Position numbers and translations under genes: made by a program | Notes under the pieces: generated by a model | Told to the model about the DNA's origin: nothing | Database searches by the model: none | Seen by the model: the letters and a program-made list of their open reading frames with translations, nothing else | Shown here: piece by piece, positions 20,001 to 28,903 of the stretch | Layout: each line of letters begins with the position of its first letter | Numbering within the stretch: position 1 is the first letter of the stretch | Source of the DNA: Closterium sp. Naga37s-1 | Taxonomy: Eukaryota > Streptophyta > Zygnematophyceae > Desmidiales > Closteriaceae | DNA length: 64,000 bases | Reading direction: 5' to 3' | NCBI GenBank assembly: GCA_947471745.1 | Contig: CANJKZ010000783.1 | Location: 384,501-448,500 of the forward strand

Positions 20001-23000
20001 AACCCCAGCACCCACACACACTCCACCACTCACCATCGCATGCCTTGTTTGCTACATTGTAGATATAACCTTCAACATTGCATGAGCACGTGGCAGTGCC
20101 ATTGCCTCCCAGAGAGCAGGAAGCACTTGCCCCACAATCCACTTGATAACACGCATCTGCAGGAGAATCGGTGGTGATTCGAGAAAAACAAGTGTTTTGG
20201 GTTTAGGGTTTAGGTTTCGGGGTCTAGGGAAGAATTTGGTTAACCCACACTCCAGCACCCACCCTCACTTCCACTCACCATTGCAAGTCTTGTCCGTTGT
20301 AGGTGTGACCAATAGCATTGCACGAGCACTTGGGAGTGCCATCGGCTGTCACAAAGCAGGAAGCACTTTTCCCGCAATCCACTTGATAACACGCGTCTGC
20401 AGGGGAATTCAAGATAGTTTCGAGGTGAAATAGGGGATCGGAGATGTGAAATGGACGATAGACTTTCAGCACACACCCATATCCAACACCCACCCACATT
20501 CCAGCACCCACCCACACTCCCACTCACCATTGCAAGTCTTGTCTGCTTCGTTGTAGGTGTGACCAATAGCATTGCACGAGCACTTGGGAGTGCCATCGGC
20601 TGTCACAGAGCAGGAAGCACTTTTCCCGCAATCCACTTGATAACACGCGTCTGCAGGGGAATTCAAGATAGTTTCGAGGTGAAATAGGGGATCGGAGATG
20701 TGAAATGGACGATAGACTTTCAGCACACACCCATATCCAACACCCACCCACATTCCAGCACCCACCCACACTCCCACTCACCATTGCAAGTCTTGTCTGC
20801 TTCGTTGTAGGTGTGACCAATAGCATTGCACGAGCACTTGGGAGTGCCAGCGGCTGTCACAGAGCAGGAAGCACTTTTCCCGCAATCCACTTGATAACAC
20901 GCGTCTGCAGGGGAATTCAAGATAGTTTCGAGGTGAAATAGGGGATTGGAGATGTGAAATGGACGATAGACTTTCAGCACACACCCATATCCAACACCCA
21001 CCCACATTCCAGCACCCACCCACACTCCCACTCACCATTGCAAGTCTTGTCTGCTTCGTTGTAGGTGTGACCAATAGCATTGCACGAGCACTTGGGAGTG
21101 CCATCGGCTGTCACAGAGCAGGAAGCACTTTTCCCGCAATCCACTTGATAACACGCGTCTGCAGGGGAATTCAAGATAGTTTCGAGGTGAAATAGGGGAT
21201 CGGAGATGTGAAATGGACGATAGACTTTCAGCACACACCCATATCCAACACCCACCCACATTCCAGCACCCACCCACACTCCCACTCACCATTGCACGTC
21301 TTGTCTGCTTTGTTGTAGGTGTGACCAATAGCATTGCACGAGCACTTGGGAGTGCCAGCGGCTGTCACAGAGCAGGAAGCACTTTTCCCGCAATCCACTT
21401 GATAACACGCATCTGCAGGGGAATTCATGATGGATTCAAGGTGAAAAAGGAGAACGGAGATGTGAATGGATGATCTTTACCCAATTGTGAGAACAAACTC
21501 ACACATCGGCACACGCCCATACAACACCCACCCACACTCCAGAACCCAACCCACACTCCAGAACCCACCCACACTCCCACTCACCATTGCAAGTCTTGTC
21601 TGCTTTGTTAAAGGTGTGGCCAGTAGCTTTGCACGAGCACTTGGGAGTGCCATCGGCCAAAGAGCAGGAAGTACTGCTGCTGCAATCCACTTGATAACAC
21701 GCGTTTGCAGGGGAATGCATGATGGTTTCAAGGTGAAATAGGGGAACGGAGATGTGAAATGAACGATTTTAACGAATTTTGAGAACAAACTCACACTTCA
21801 GAACACCACCCATATCCAACACCTACCCACACTCCAGAACACAACCCACACTCCAGAACCCACCCACACTTCCACTCACCATGGCAAGTCTTGTCTGCTT
21901 CGTTGTAGGTGTCACCAATAGCATTGCATGAGCACTTGGGAGTGCCAGCGGCTGTCACAAAGCAGGAAGCACTTTTCCCGCAATCCACTTGATAACACGC
22001 GTCTGCAGGGGAATGCATGATGGTTTCAAGGTGAAATAGGGGAACGGAGTGGTGAAATAAACGATTTAAACTAATCGTGAGAACAAACTCACACTTCAGA
22101 ACACACCCATATCCAACACCCACCCACACTCCAGAACCCACCCACACTCCCACTCACCATTGCAAGTCTTGTCTGCTTCGTTAAAGGTGTGGCCAGTAGC
22201 TTTGCGCGAGCACTTGGGAGTGCCATCGGCCAAAGAGCAGGAAGCACTGCTGCCGCAATCCACTTGATAACACGCGTATGCAGGGGAATGCATGATGGTT
22301 TCAAGGTGGAATAGGGGAACGGAGATGTGAAATGGACGATTTTAACGAATTTTGAGAACAAACTCACACTCCAGCACCCACCCACACTTCCACTCACCAT
22401 GGCAAGTCTTGTCTGGTTCGTTGAAGGTGTGACCTTGAGCTTTGCACGAGCACGTGGGAACACCATCAATCGTAGAGCAAGTAGCACTCATGCCGCAATC
22501 CGTTACTTCGCACATGTCTGCAGTGCAGGGGGCAGGGGAAACCGTCCGTGATGGTTCAAAGGTGAAAAGGAATGACTTTTGAGTCGACTCAAGTAGCACT
22601 GGTGCCGCAATCCGTTACTGCGCACATGTCTGCAGGGGAAACCGTGATGCTTCAAAGGTGGAAAGGGGAAACAGGTTTGTGAAATAGACAGTCTACCTGA
22701 TCGTGTAGTGTGCATTAACCCACACTTCAGCACCCCAGCAGTGAGAAGAATGCCGTGAGACGTGAGAGGATGGGAAGCAAGAGCGGGGTGGGGGAAGCAA
22801 GAAGGTGGGTGGGATGCACGACCAACACCAGTTGGTTGTCATGCCATGCCACTGCTTATTAGCTTGGTTTTGAGCCGTCTCAAAGCACCCACCCACCCAC
22901 ACTCCAGAGCTGGGGAAGCACGAAGGTGGGTGGGATGCAAGGAGGTGGGTGGGATGCAAGGAGGTGGGTGGGACGCAAGGAGGTGGGTGGGACGCAAGGA

Positions 23001-24490
23001 GGTGGGTGGGACGCAAGGAGGTGGGTGGGACGCAAGGAGGTGGGTGGGATGCAAGGAGGTGGGTGGGACGCAAGGAGGTGGGTGGGACGCAAGGAGGTGG
23101 GTGGGACGCAAGGAGGTGGGTGGGACGCAAGGAGGTGGGTGGGATGCAAGGAGGTGGGTGGGATGCACGACCAACATCAGTTGGTTTTCATGCCGTGCCA
23201 CTGCGTATCAGCTTGCTTTTCAGGGGTGCATTTGAACAAAGCTCCCCTCCCCAGCTCTCACCGGAATGGCACTTTTGGTCCAGCTCGCTGAAAAAAACGG
23301 CCACCCGCATTGCATACGCAGGTGTAAAAAACCACATCTTGCTCGTGTTGCACAATGCACGTAGCATCGCTCGGGCAGACTTTGTTGCAGGAAGGAGTGG
23401 GGTTCTGATTAGGAGTAGGGATGTTTTGATCTGGAAAGAGGGAGGGAAATGGGGTACAAAATGGTCATTTTGCTAGCCAGCCGAGCGATGATAAACTCAC
23501 CCACACTCCACCTCTCACCCACTCTCCACCTCTTACCCACACTCCAGCACCCACCCACACCCCTGCGGTCACCCAGGGAAGAAAGTATGTGAGAAGCCAG
23601 AGGATGGGAAGCAAGAGCGGGGAAGGCAAGAGCAAGAAGGTGAGTGGCGTGCACTGCTATTACCAGCTGGTTGCCATGCCACTGCTTATGAGCGAGGGTG
23701 CATTTGATCGCTGTGGCCCAGCACACACTCACCATGGCACTGCTGGTCGGCTTCACTGAAGGTCAGACCGTCGGTGACGCACTGGCAGCCGAATGTGTTG
23801 TCAGCAAGCACAATGCAGTAGGAATCGCTCGGACAGACTCTCTTGCAGGTGGGATTCTCTGAGTTGGGAGGGGGGGAGGGGGGGAGGGGGAGAGGGGGGG
23901 GTTGGGGGGGGGGGAAGGCGGGCAGGTGGGAGTGGAGATGTTGCAAGCTAGCCTACAATAAAGTCACCCAGGTCTTAACTCCCACCCACACTCCAACTCC
24001 CACCCACACTCCAACTCCCACCCACACTCCAACTCCCACCCACACTCCAACTCCCACCCACACTCCAACTCCCACCCACACTCCAACTCCCACCCACACT
24101 CCAACTTCCACCCACACTCCAACTCCCACCCACACTCCAACTCCCATACACACTCCAACTCCCACCCACACTCCAAGTCTCGTCCACACTCCAAGTCTCG
24201 TCCACATTACAGGTCTCACCCACACTCCAGGTCTCACCCGCACTCCAGGCCTCACCCGCACTCCAGGCCTCACCCGCACTCCAGGCCTCACCCGCACTCC
24301 AGGCCTCACCAGCGAAGGGGTCTTCCGAGCATTCCTCCTCGCCAGATGGGCCCGGAAGGCAGATGGTAGTAGCGCTGGCGTGGGTTGTGAGGAGGCTGAG
24401 CGCAACGAGTCCCACGACGAATGCGCCCACGCTAGTACTGCCAACGCCAACGGCAACGGCAGACCGGGGCCGCCCGGAGGAGCGCTTCAT
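16962..24490 (-). CDS. secreted multi-EGF-like-domain protein gene (about 18 exons)
   Basis: Minus-strand gene. Exon 1 encodes a signal peptide; each later exon encodes one six-cysteine EGF-like module (typical spacing C-X3/4-C-X5-C-X8/9-C-X-C-X11/13-C, with CxCxxG at cysteines 4-5). Every intron I could place starts GTGAG, GTAAG or a close variant after a phase-1 G or equivalent, and ends CAG or TAG, so all exons are 1-1 symmetrical and can be duplicated or skipped without losing frame. Introns carry minisatellites. Known role of such proteins: extracellular adhesion or ligand binding; no partner can be inferred. Exon 3 (+1 base), exon 12 (5-bp deletion) and the acceptors of exons 5 and 7 are damaged, so the gene is either decaying or uses skipping. 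The 3' end is not resolved. Confidence 0.75.
17241..17351 (-). CDS. EGF gene exon 17
   Basis: 111 bp, GGCAG/ to C/GTAAGG, phase 1-1. Six Cys: [25 protein letters not shown]; a textbook CxCxxGF end. Confidence 0.75.
17496..17513. repeat. 18-bp palindrome, copy 1
   Basis: TTTTGAGGCGCCTCAAAA, perfect self-complement; followed by CTAG. Borders a truncated EGF exon copy. Confidence 0.8.
17519..17546 (-). pseudogene. truncated duplicate of EGF exon 17 start, ending at a palindrome
   Basis: After a TGGCAG acceptor it reads [10 protein letters not shown] and then runs into CTAG and the palindrome at 17496-17513. A second, shorter copy of the same exon start lies at 17402-17431 (AICNNACPV). Confidence 0.65.
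17660..18640. repeat. 23-bp minisatellite, about 42 copies
   Basis: Unit GGGTGCATGTGGGAGGTGGAGAT (shown in two parts in sister copies with GCGTGT or GAGAGG variants). 23 is not a multiple of three, so frames rotate every unit; no unit contains a stop in several frames, which produces long open frames on both strands. It sits in the intron between EGF exons 16 and 17. Not a gene. Confidence 0.92.
18686..18793 (-). CDS. EGF gene exon 16
   Basis: 108 bp, GCCAG/ to C/GTACGT, phase 1-1. Six Cys: [12 protein letters not shown] (an extra Cys doubles the second), [13 protein letters not shown]. It precedes the intron that holds the 23-bp minisatellite. Confidence 0.72.
18919..18974. repeat. palindrome copies 2 and 3 in a 36-bp tandem
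   Basis: TTTTGAGGCGCCTCAAAA at 18920-18937 and 18956-18973, extended by C..G to 20 bp in both, separated by GAGTGGCATGAGAATGAC. Confidence 0.8.
19151..19267 (-). CDS. EGF gene exon 15
   Basis: 117 bp, GGCAG/ to /GTGAGC, phase 1-1. Six Cys: [29 protein letters not shown]. Confidence 0.72.
19509..19568 (-). pseudogene. truncated duplicate of EGF exon 14 next to a palindrome
   Basis: Reads [19 protein letters not shown] and a TGA. It lacks the exon's first residues; the break lies 4 bases from the palindrome at 19573-19590. Cys 5 has become Arg and the conserved Trp codon has become the stop. Confidence 0.65.
19573..19590. repeat. 18-bp palindrome, copy 4
   Basis: TTTTGAGACGTCTCAAAA: two central changes relative to copies 1-3 that keep perfect pairing; followed by CTAG. 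Lies in the short intron between EGF exon 14 and its truncated copy. Confidence 0.8.
19601..19729 (-). CDS. EGF gene exon 14
   Basis: 129 bp from ACAG/ to /GTAGGT, phase 1-1. Six Cys: [26 protein letters not shown]. Its acceptor side carries a 24-bp tandem duplication (GCTGTTGTGGGCACCACAGA), placing two possible acceptors. Confidence 0.7.
20034..20156 (-). CDS. EGF gene exon 13
   Basis: 123 bp, phase 1-1, more diverged: [32 protein letters not shown]. Six cysteines intact. The intron to its left lacks the 254-bp structure. Confidence 0.75.
20279..20396 (-). pseudogene. EGF gene exon 12, 5-bp deletion
   Basis: 118 bp: the sister sequence GTCTGCTTCGTT (plus strand) has lost TGCTT, giving GTCCGTT. 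The frame shifts after GHTYN, the sixth cysteine is lost, and inclusion of this exon would throw the rest of the protein out of frame. Splice sites look normal. Confidence 0.72.
20528..20650 (-). CDS. EGF gene exon 11 (254-bp repeat unit)
   Basis: 123 bp, normal splice sites, phase 1-1; ADG variant, exactly 508 bp from exon 9. Confidence 0.78.
20782..20904 (-). CDS. EGF gene exon 10 (254-bp repeat unit)
   Basis: 123 bp, normal splice sites, phase 1-1; AAG variant, exactly 508 bp from exon 8. Confidence 0.78.
21036..21158 (-). CDS. EGF gene exon 9 (254-bp repeat unit)
   Basis: 123 bp, normal splice sites, phase 1-1. Same module with VTADGTPKC; the ADG variant pairs it with exon 11. Confidence 0.78.
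21290..21412 (-). CDS. EGF gene exon 8 (254-bp repeat unit)
   Basis: 123 bp, normal splice sites, phase 1-1. Module [28 protein letters not shown]; the AAG variant pairs it with exon 10. Confidence 0.78.
21585..21704 (-). CDS. EGF gene exon 7, 3' splice acceptor mutated
   Basis: 120 bp. Six Cys: [28 protein letters not shown]. The acceptor reads CTGCAA/AC instead of CTGCAG/AC. As in exon 5, the next AG lies 15 bases inside and would preserve phase while deleting the first cysteine. Confidence 0.65.
21880..22002 (-). CDS. EGF gene exon 6
   Basis: 123 bp, normal acceptor and donor, phase 1-1. Six Cys: [28 protein letters not shown]. Same subtype as exons 8-12. Confidence 0.75.
22158..22277 (-). 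CDS. EGF gene exon 5, 3' splice acceptor mutated
   Basis: 120 bp with a good GTGAGTGG donor and intact six-Cys module ([28 protein letters not shown]; the residue between Cys 4 and 5 has become SR, so the fifth cysteine is Arg). The acceptor reads CTGCAT/AC where sister exons have CTGCAG/AC. The next AG downstream is 15 bases inside, which would keep frame but remove the first cysteine. Confidence 0.65.
22398..22517 (-). CDS. EGF gene exon 4
   Basis: 120 bp, CAG/ to /GTGAGTGG, phase 1-1. Six Cys: [28 protein letters not shown]. Confidence 0.75.
22577..22594. repeat. palindrome, copy 5
   Basis: TTTTGAGTCGACTCAAGT: inner 14 bases perfect, with a third central pair (T-A). It abuts the truncated exon-4 copy. 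Confidence 0.75.
22593..22629 (-). pseudogene. truncated duplicate of EGF exon 4, ending at a palindrome
   Basis: Begins after a normal CTGCAG acceptor with the exon-4 start ([12 protein letters not shown]) and stops abruptly inside the palindrome centred at 22585. No donor remains. Confidence 0.65.
22868..22885. repeat. palindrome, copy 6 (imperfect)
   Basis: TTTTGAGCCGTCTCAAAG: conserved arms, one unpaired central position and one outer mismatch. Confidence 0.65.
22926..23166. repeat. 19-bp minisatellite, about 13 copies
   Basis: Unit GGAGGTGGGTGGGACGCAA with GATGCAA variants at both ends and GACGCAA in the middle. In the intron between EGF exons 3 and 4. Near-copies of the flank (CAGTTGGTTGTCATGCC) recur at 22826, 23170 and 23665, showing larger intron duplications. 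Confidence 0.9.
23262..23430 (-). pseudogene. EGF gene exon 3, one-base insertion
   Basis: 169 bp (not a multiple of three). Reads [12 protein letters not shown] and [11 protein letters not shown], then shifts frame in a run of seven T on the minus strand (seven A on the plus strand, near 23291-23297). With six T the module would finish SELDQKC and keep phase 1-1. Either a real frameshift or a homopolymer sequencing error. Confidence 0.7.
23733..23858 (-). CDS. EGF gene exon 2
   Basis: 126 bp between CAG/ and /GTGAGTG. Module with six Cys: [23 protein letters not shown] and EADQQC. Phase 1-1, intact. Confidence 0.75.
23986..24309. repeat. minisatellite starting at the exon 1 splice donor
   Basis: On the minus strand the intron begins GTGAGGCCTGGAGTGCGG, and this 18-bp unit is repeated, drifting into 16-bp GGGAGTTGGAGTGTGG units further in. 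Each early unit repeats the GTGAG donor. Confidence 0.85.
24310..24490 (-). CDS. EGF gene exon 1 (signal peptide)
   Basis: ATG at 24490. A basic start [11 protein letters not shown] is followed by the hydrophobic core [14 protein letters not shown] and a likely cleavage after THASA, then [18 protein letters not shown]. The donor CTTCGCTG/GTGAGG leaves phase 1. 181 coding bases. The donor sequence itself is repeated in the minisatellite that follows. Confidence 0.75.
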
Positions 24491-25512
24491 GACGACGGAT
24501 GACGGGGAATCAGGGAGGCGGGTGACGGCTAGGGAGTCTGGGAGGCGGGTGGGATCAACGATCAGCGCGCAGAGACGAAATGCTCCGGCCTTTCTTGCAA
24601 GTCAGGTGACGAACCGCAGGGACCACGCTCGTGTGCTCAGCAGTGGACTAGTTGAGTCGACTCGTCGAGATTAGGGCAGAAGCTCGAAATGTGCGAGCCC
24701 AGGAGGAGGAGACGAAAGCACGTAGTCTGCGAGAAGTGGCGTGAGAATGTGATTCTACTGCCTCGGAAGGGGGTGTTGATAGTGCTGAGACTGAGTGGCC
24801 AAGCGCACATTGATCCATTGTTCCTATAATTCGACTAAGCTGACGCTCGCGCTGTGAACTCGCGCAATGTGATGCGTTTCGTTTCCGCGATTTGCGGAAA
24901 TTTTCCGACAGTGAGGCGCGTCCGGAGGGAGACCGACCCCGCACAGCGTCCGGCGGAGGGGAGGGGAAGGGAAGGTGTGAGAGAGGAGCGACCTTCGTGA
25001 CAACGGAGCGCGAAGGAGAAAGTGACGGGAGCATGACGGGAAGAAAGACCAGCGTTGCCGTTGGATGAGGCGGAATTGAGGCTCCGCAACGGGGCGCAGA
25101 GCGATAAGGCTTCCGCCTCGTACCAGGGGCGCGCTCGCGCACATTAGAGTACTTGGGGACTTCACGCATTATTGCTGCGAGAGATACTGCACAAATGAAA
25201 CAAATGCTGCTGTGAATGCGTTTGGCATGCCTAATCCAACGAGGAGAAAATGGCTAGGGTTTGCCGGTCATAGTTCGCAAGCGACAACGATATTTCGCGA
25301 CAGTTCTCAATCGGACTACGTAACTATTGTTAGTCTGGCGGACCAGTATTTGCCCTACCAACGCGTCTCGGCGACGGAAATCGGTTTGTGTCGCCGGCAA
25401 ACTTGGTCGTACGAGGACCGGACGCGTTCTTTGCTGGTCTCGCTCGCCGTCAGCGTGTCGTCCACGGGCTGATCCAACAGGCGAGGTGGTGGCGAATATC
25501 GGATCTGATATC
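24491..25512. other. upstream region of the EGF gene
   Basis: About 1 kb with no recognisable gene on either strand. It should contain the EGF promoter, but no clear TATA box. At 24652-24664 CTAGTTGAGTCGACTC looks like a worn copy of the palindrome family. Long frames here are low-complexity shadows. Confidence 0.5.
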
Positions 25513-25792
25513 TGTTATGAGTTGTAAAAGAGAGTGCGCAGGTAAACTAATAATGAGACTGTGATTGAATGATCTGAGAATACAATGAAGGCATAGACTA
25601 ATGTAGGGACTAGCCTAGCTAGGAGAGAACCTCGGACGAGCGAGGTTGGGTGCAGGTTTGGCGATGGGAAAATGCCGAAGGTGACGCGAGGAGCCTCGGC
25701 AGCGTTGAAATCGGCCGAACGTGCAAAGTGCGAAAATCGGGCTGTACGCGAAGCAGTCAAACCCGATAAGGAGTTCGAAAAAATTCCTTACA
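25513..25792 (-). repeat. 3' LTR of element A copy 2
   Basis: Minus strand TGTAAGGAAT to CATAACA. Differs visibly from its own 5' LTR at several sites, so the insertion is not recent. Confidence 0.9.
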
Positions 25793-25806
25793 CAACCCCC
25801 CCTTAA
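25793..25806 (-). promoter_or_regulatory. polypurine tract of element A copy 2
   Basis: Minus strand CTTAAGGGGGGTTG directly before the LTR. Confidence 0.8.
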
Positions 25807-27131
25807 GAAAGGCGGTCAATATCCGAAACACGCCAGCGTGCCAAGTAATCACGAACCAGTGACGAGGCGTCCAGCGAGTCGGGGTGCACCCACGTGTCGT
25901 CTTCGCTGGAACGATTAGTCCAACGGATGAGGAAATCCACGTGGCGACCAGCTGCGTCAAGGCGAACCCGATTTGCCAAAATCTTCGAAGGGTCAAGAGT
26001 CGGCTCCGGGACAGGTCGTGCAGTTGGGGCAGCTTGTTGCCTCGCAATGTCGGTCGTGGCTGGTACGAACTTGCGAAGCAGGCTGACGTGGAAGGCGTCA
26101 TGAATGCGCCAGTCGTCGGGTAGCAACAGCTTCGCGGTGACAGGTGCCACCATCTTGATAATCTTGAAGGGTCCACAGAATCGTGGCCATAGTTTCGACG
26201 GGCCGGGTAGGTGCAGGTTCTTCGTGTCAAGGAGCACTAGTTGCCCAGCTGTCAAGACGAGTTCCCGTCGTAGAAGGTCGGTGTATTATCGAGAAGTGAT
26301 ATTCGCCTTGCGAATTGCATCTGCTGCTTTCTTGCGGACTTCCTGAAGTTCCGTCACAAAGGTTTGTGACCTTGGGACCGGGTTGTCGATAGTGGTCGCT
26401 GTAGGAACCGTCGGGTCCATCCCGTAATTCAGGAAAAACGGGGAGTGATTAGTCGTGCTGGACGGTGCGTTGTTGAAGGCGAACTCCAACATGGCGAGCA
26501 ATTCTTCCCAGCAGGCAGGGTCGGGGAAGTTTGTCTTGATCAGCTGCTCCATTGTCTGATTGGTCCTCTCGGTCTGGCCGTCCGTCTGTGGGTGGTATGC
26601 CGATGAGAACTGTAGCTTCGTGCCGTACTGCGCCCATGTCTCCTTCCAAAATTTCGATGTGAACTTCGCGTCTCGGTCGCTGATGATCGCTGAAGGGATC
26701 CCGTGCAGTCGCACGACCGTTGAGATGAAGAGGCGTGCAGTTTCTTCGGCTGTGATTATTGTTCGGCATGGGGCAAAGTGCGCCATCTTTGTGAAGCGAT
26801 CGACGACGACGAGTACAGCGTCATTGCCAGACGGCCCAGCTGGCATCCCCGTGACAAAATCCATTGTCACTTGCTGCCACGGTCGTTCGGGTGGCTCGAG
26901 GGGTTGCAACAGCCCAGCTGGTCATTGACGTGTCGATTTCATGGCTTGGCACACCCTGCATGAGGACACATATCGCTGCACGTTGTTAGAGGAGTCAGGC
27001 CAGTAATATTGACGGTGTAGTAATTTCTGGGTTTTATCAACCCCGAAGTGTCCGGAGAAGTTCGAATCGTGGACCTCCTGGATAAGGAGTTCACGCAACA
27101 GCCTGTAAGCGGGAACCCAAATCCGGTCGGT
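25803..27131 (-). pseudogene. element A copy 2 integrase and C-terminal chromodomain
   Basis: Zinc-binding domain (SCRVCQAMKS) ending at an in-frame TGA near 26925, then the core with all catalytic acids: [35 protein letters not shown] near 26285 (ITSR stop) breaks the frame before LVLTAGQLVLLDTKNL. The C-terminal part contains GPFKIIK and a chromodomain-like FLIRWTNRSSEDDTWV. Two stops in about 440 codons make it inactive as a single polypeptide. Confidence 0.88.
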
Positions 27132-28903
27132 TCAGGCCTTTAGGTAATAATCCCCTTTCCGCGTCGTGGCCTGCTGATGATTTCCAGTCATGAAGAATGG
27201 GTCCGTAGTGTAACCGTGGGTGAATAGTCCTGTAAGTAGTGGGTTCGAGTGGGTGATGAGTACTGCAGCGGATTGTACTGTCGGTCGGGTCAGGGCGTCA
27301 GCGATGCTATTTGCCCCTTTCTTGTACGTGATGCAGTAGGTGAAGTGGCTCTCCATGTAGTCCAGCCACCGAATTTGTCACGGGTTGAGGTTGGGCTGGG
27401 CTCGCAGGTACTGTAGGGACTTGTGGTCCGTGCGAACAGTGACGTCGGCGCCCACTAGATAGCAGCGCCACAGTTTGAATGCGTGAATAATGGCGAGCAT
27501 CTCCTTGTCGTGAATCGGGTAGTTATGTTCGGCTGCCTGCAGCTTGCGTGATTCGTAGGCTATCAGCTGCAGCCTGTTCCCGAAATCTTGGAGTAGCACA
27601 GCTCCGATGGCGAAATCAGAGGCGCTGGTTACGACTTCGAACGGCTTCGATGGGTCGGCGATGCGCAGCACAGGGGGGGAACGAGAAAATTCTTGAGTTC
27701 GTGGAAAGCCGCTTCTGCCTCCTCCCCCCACACAAAGTTCCTATCCTTGTGCAGCAGGTCGGTCAGCGGGCCGGTTATCCCCGCCATATTCGGGATAAAC
27801 CACCTGACGTACTTCACGAACCCCAGAAAACTCTGCAGTTCCGTGACATTCGTCGGGGAATTCCACTCCTGTATGGTCTTGATTTTCGCCGAGTCGATTT
27901 TGATACCGTCGCGTGAGATGACGTGCCCCAAAAACTCCAACTCCTGCTTAAAAAACTTGCACTTAGAGCCCTTGGTGATGAGTCGGTTCTCCTGCAACCG
28001 TTTAAATACTGCGTCGAGGTCACAGAGATGCTGTTCCCGTGTCTTGTTAAAAATCAGGATATCGTCCAAGTAGACGATGACACATCGGTCTAGAAGATCC
28101 CGGAAAACCCTGTTCATGGTGAGTTGAAATGTCGAAGGCGCATTCGTGAGGCCGAAAGGCATCACAATAAATTCGTAACTCCCGTAGCGTGTGCGAAACG
28201 CAGTCTTGTGACACTCGTCGGCGAAGACTCGAATCTGGTGGTAACCGCCACGTAAGTCAATCTTTGAGAAATAGCGAGCGCCGCGAAGTTGGTCGAGGAG
28301 GTTGTCAGTTTGTGGGACTGGGTAGCGAGACTTGATGGTGACCTGGTTCAGCGCGCGATAGTCGATGCACATGCGAAGCCCGCCGTCTTTCTTCAGGGTG
28401 AACAGGATCGGTGTTGCGAAGGGAGATGTGCTGGCTCGAATGAACCCTTTCTCCAACAGTGCGTCAATTTGACTTCGGAGCTCCTCGGGTTCCGACTGGG
28501 TCAACCGCCACTGTGTCCGAACAGTCGGTTGTGCTCCAGGTTTCAGCTGGATTTTGTGGTCCTCAGGTCTCTCGGGTGGCAGTCCAGGTGGCAGGTCGTC
28601 GGGGAAAATGTCAAGGTACCTCCGAATCAGCTCCGCTAAATCCGGCGGTATAGCTGCACACAGCTTCTCGATGTCCTTTCCGTCGGTGTCAACTGCCAAC
28701 TCACGTAAGCAAACAGCGAACAGCTGCGCGCCCCTGTTGAAGTGGCGAGCTATAGTGATAGCTTTGACGCACGGGGCTTGGATGTAGTCAGGTGTCCATG
28801 CAGGCAGTTTAATTAGCCTCTCGTGCCTGTTGATGCTGCACGATCCCGTTGTCCAGTCGATGACGGGGTTGTGCCATCGCAGCCAATCACGTCCCAGCAG
28901 CAC
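27132..28903 (-). pseudogene. element A copy 2 reverse transcriptase and RNase H
   Basis: RT frame 28903-27629 with GGYHQIRV, PFGLTNAP and YLDD intact. The same 7-base G run as copy 1 (27673-27679) shifts RNase H into another frame. RNase H carries a further CGA-to-TGA nonsense change (27377; LNP stop QIRW), a CpG-type transition that copy 1 lacks. Confidence 0.9.

Larger units (their letters stand above)
20397..21430. repeat. 254-bp tandem repeat carrying EGF exons 8-11
   Basis: Four units at exact 254-bp spacing (exon starts 20528, 20782, 21036, 21290), each with one exon plus intron. Alternating variants in exon (GAT/GCT codon) and intron (GGATCGG/GGATTGG) show a 508-bp dimer was duplicated. 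Confidence 0.9.

Noticed and set aside
20195-20215. GGGTTTAGGGTTTAGG, plant-type telomere repeat
   Set aside because: Only two units inside an intron; too short to indicate a telomere or fusion, though compatible with a plant-lineage genome.
20397-21430. Regular direct repeats resembling a CRISPR array
   Set aside because: Units are 254 bp, carry exons with splice sites and have no short unique spacers; the genome is eukaryotic.
24835-25169. Minus-strand frames of 84-173 codons upstream of the EGF gene
   Set aside because: Arg/Ser/Pro-rich, three overlapping frames, no recognisable motif; likely shadows of GC-rich promoter DNA.
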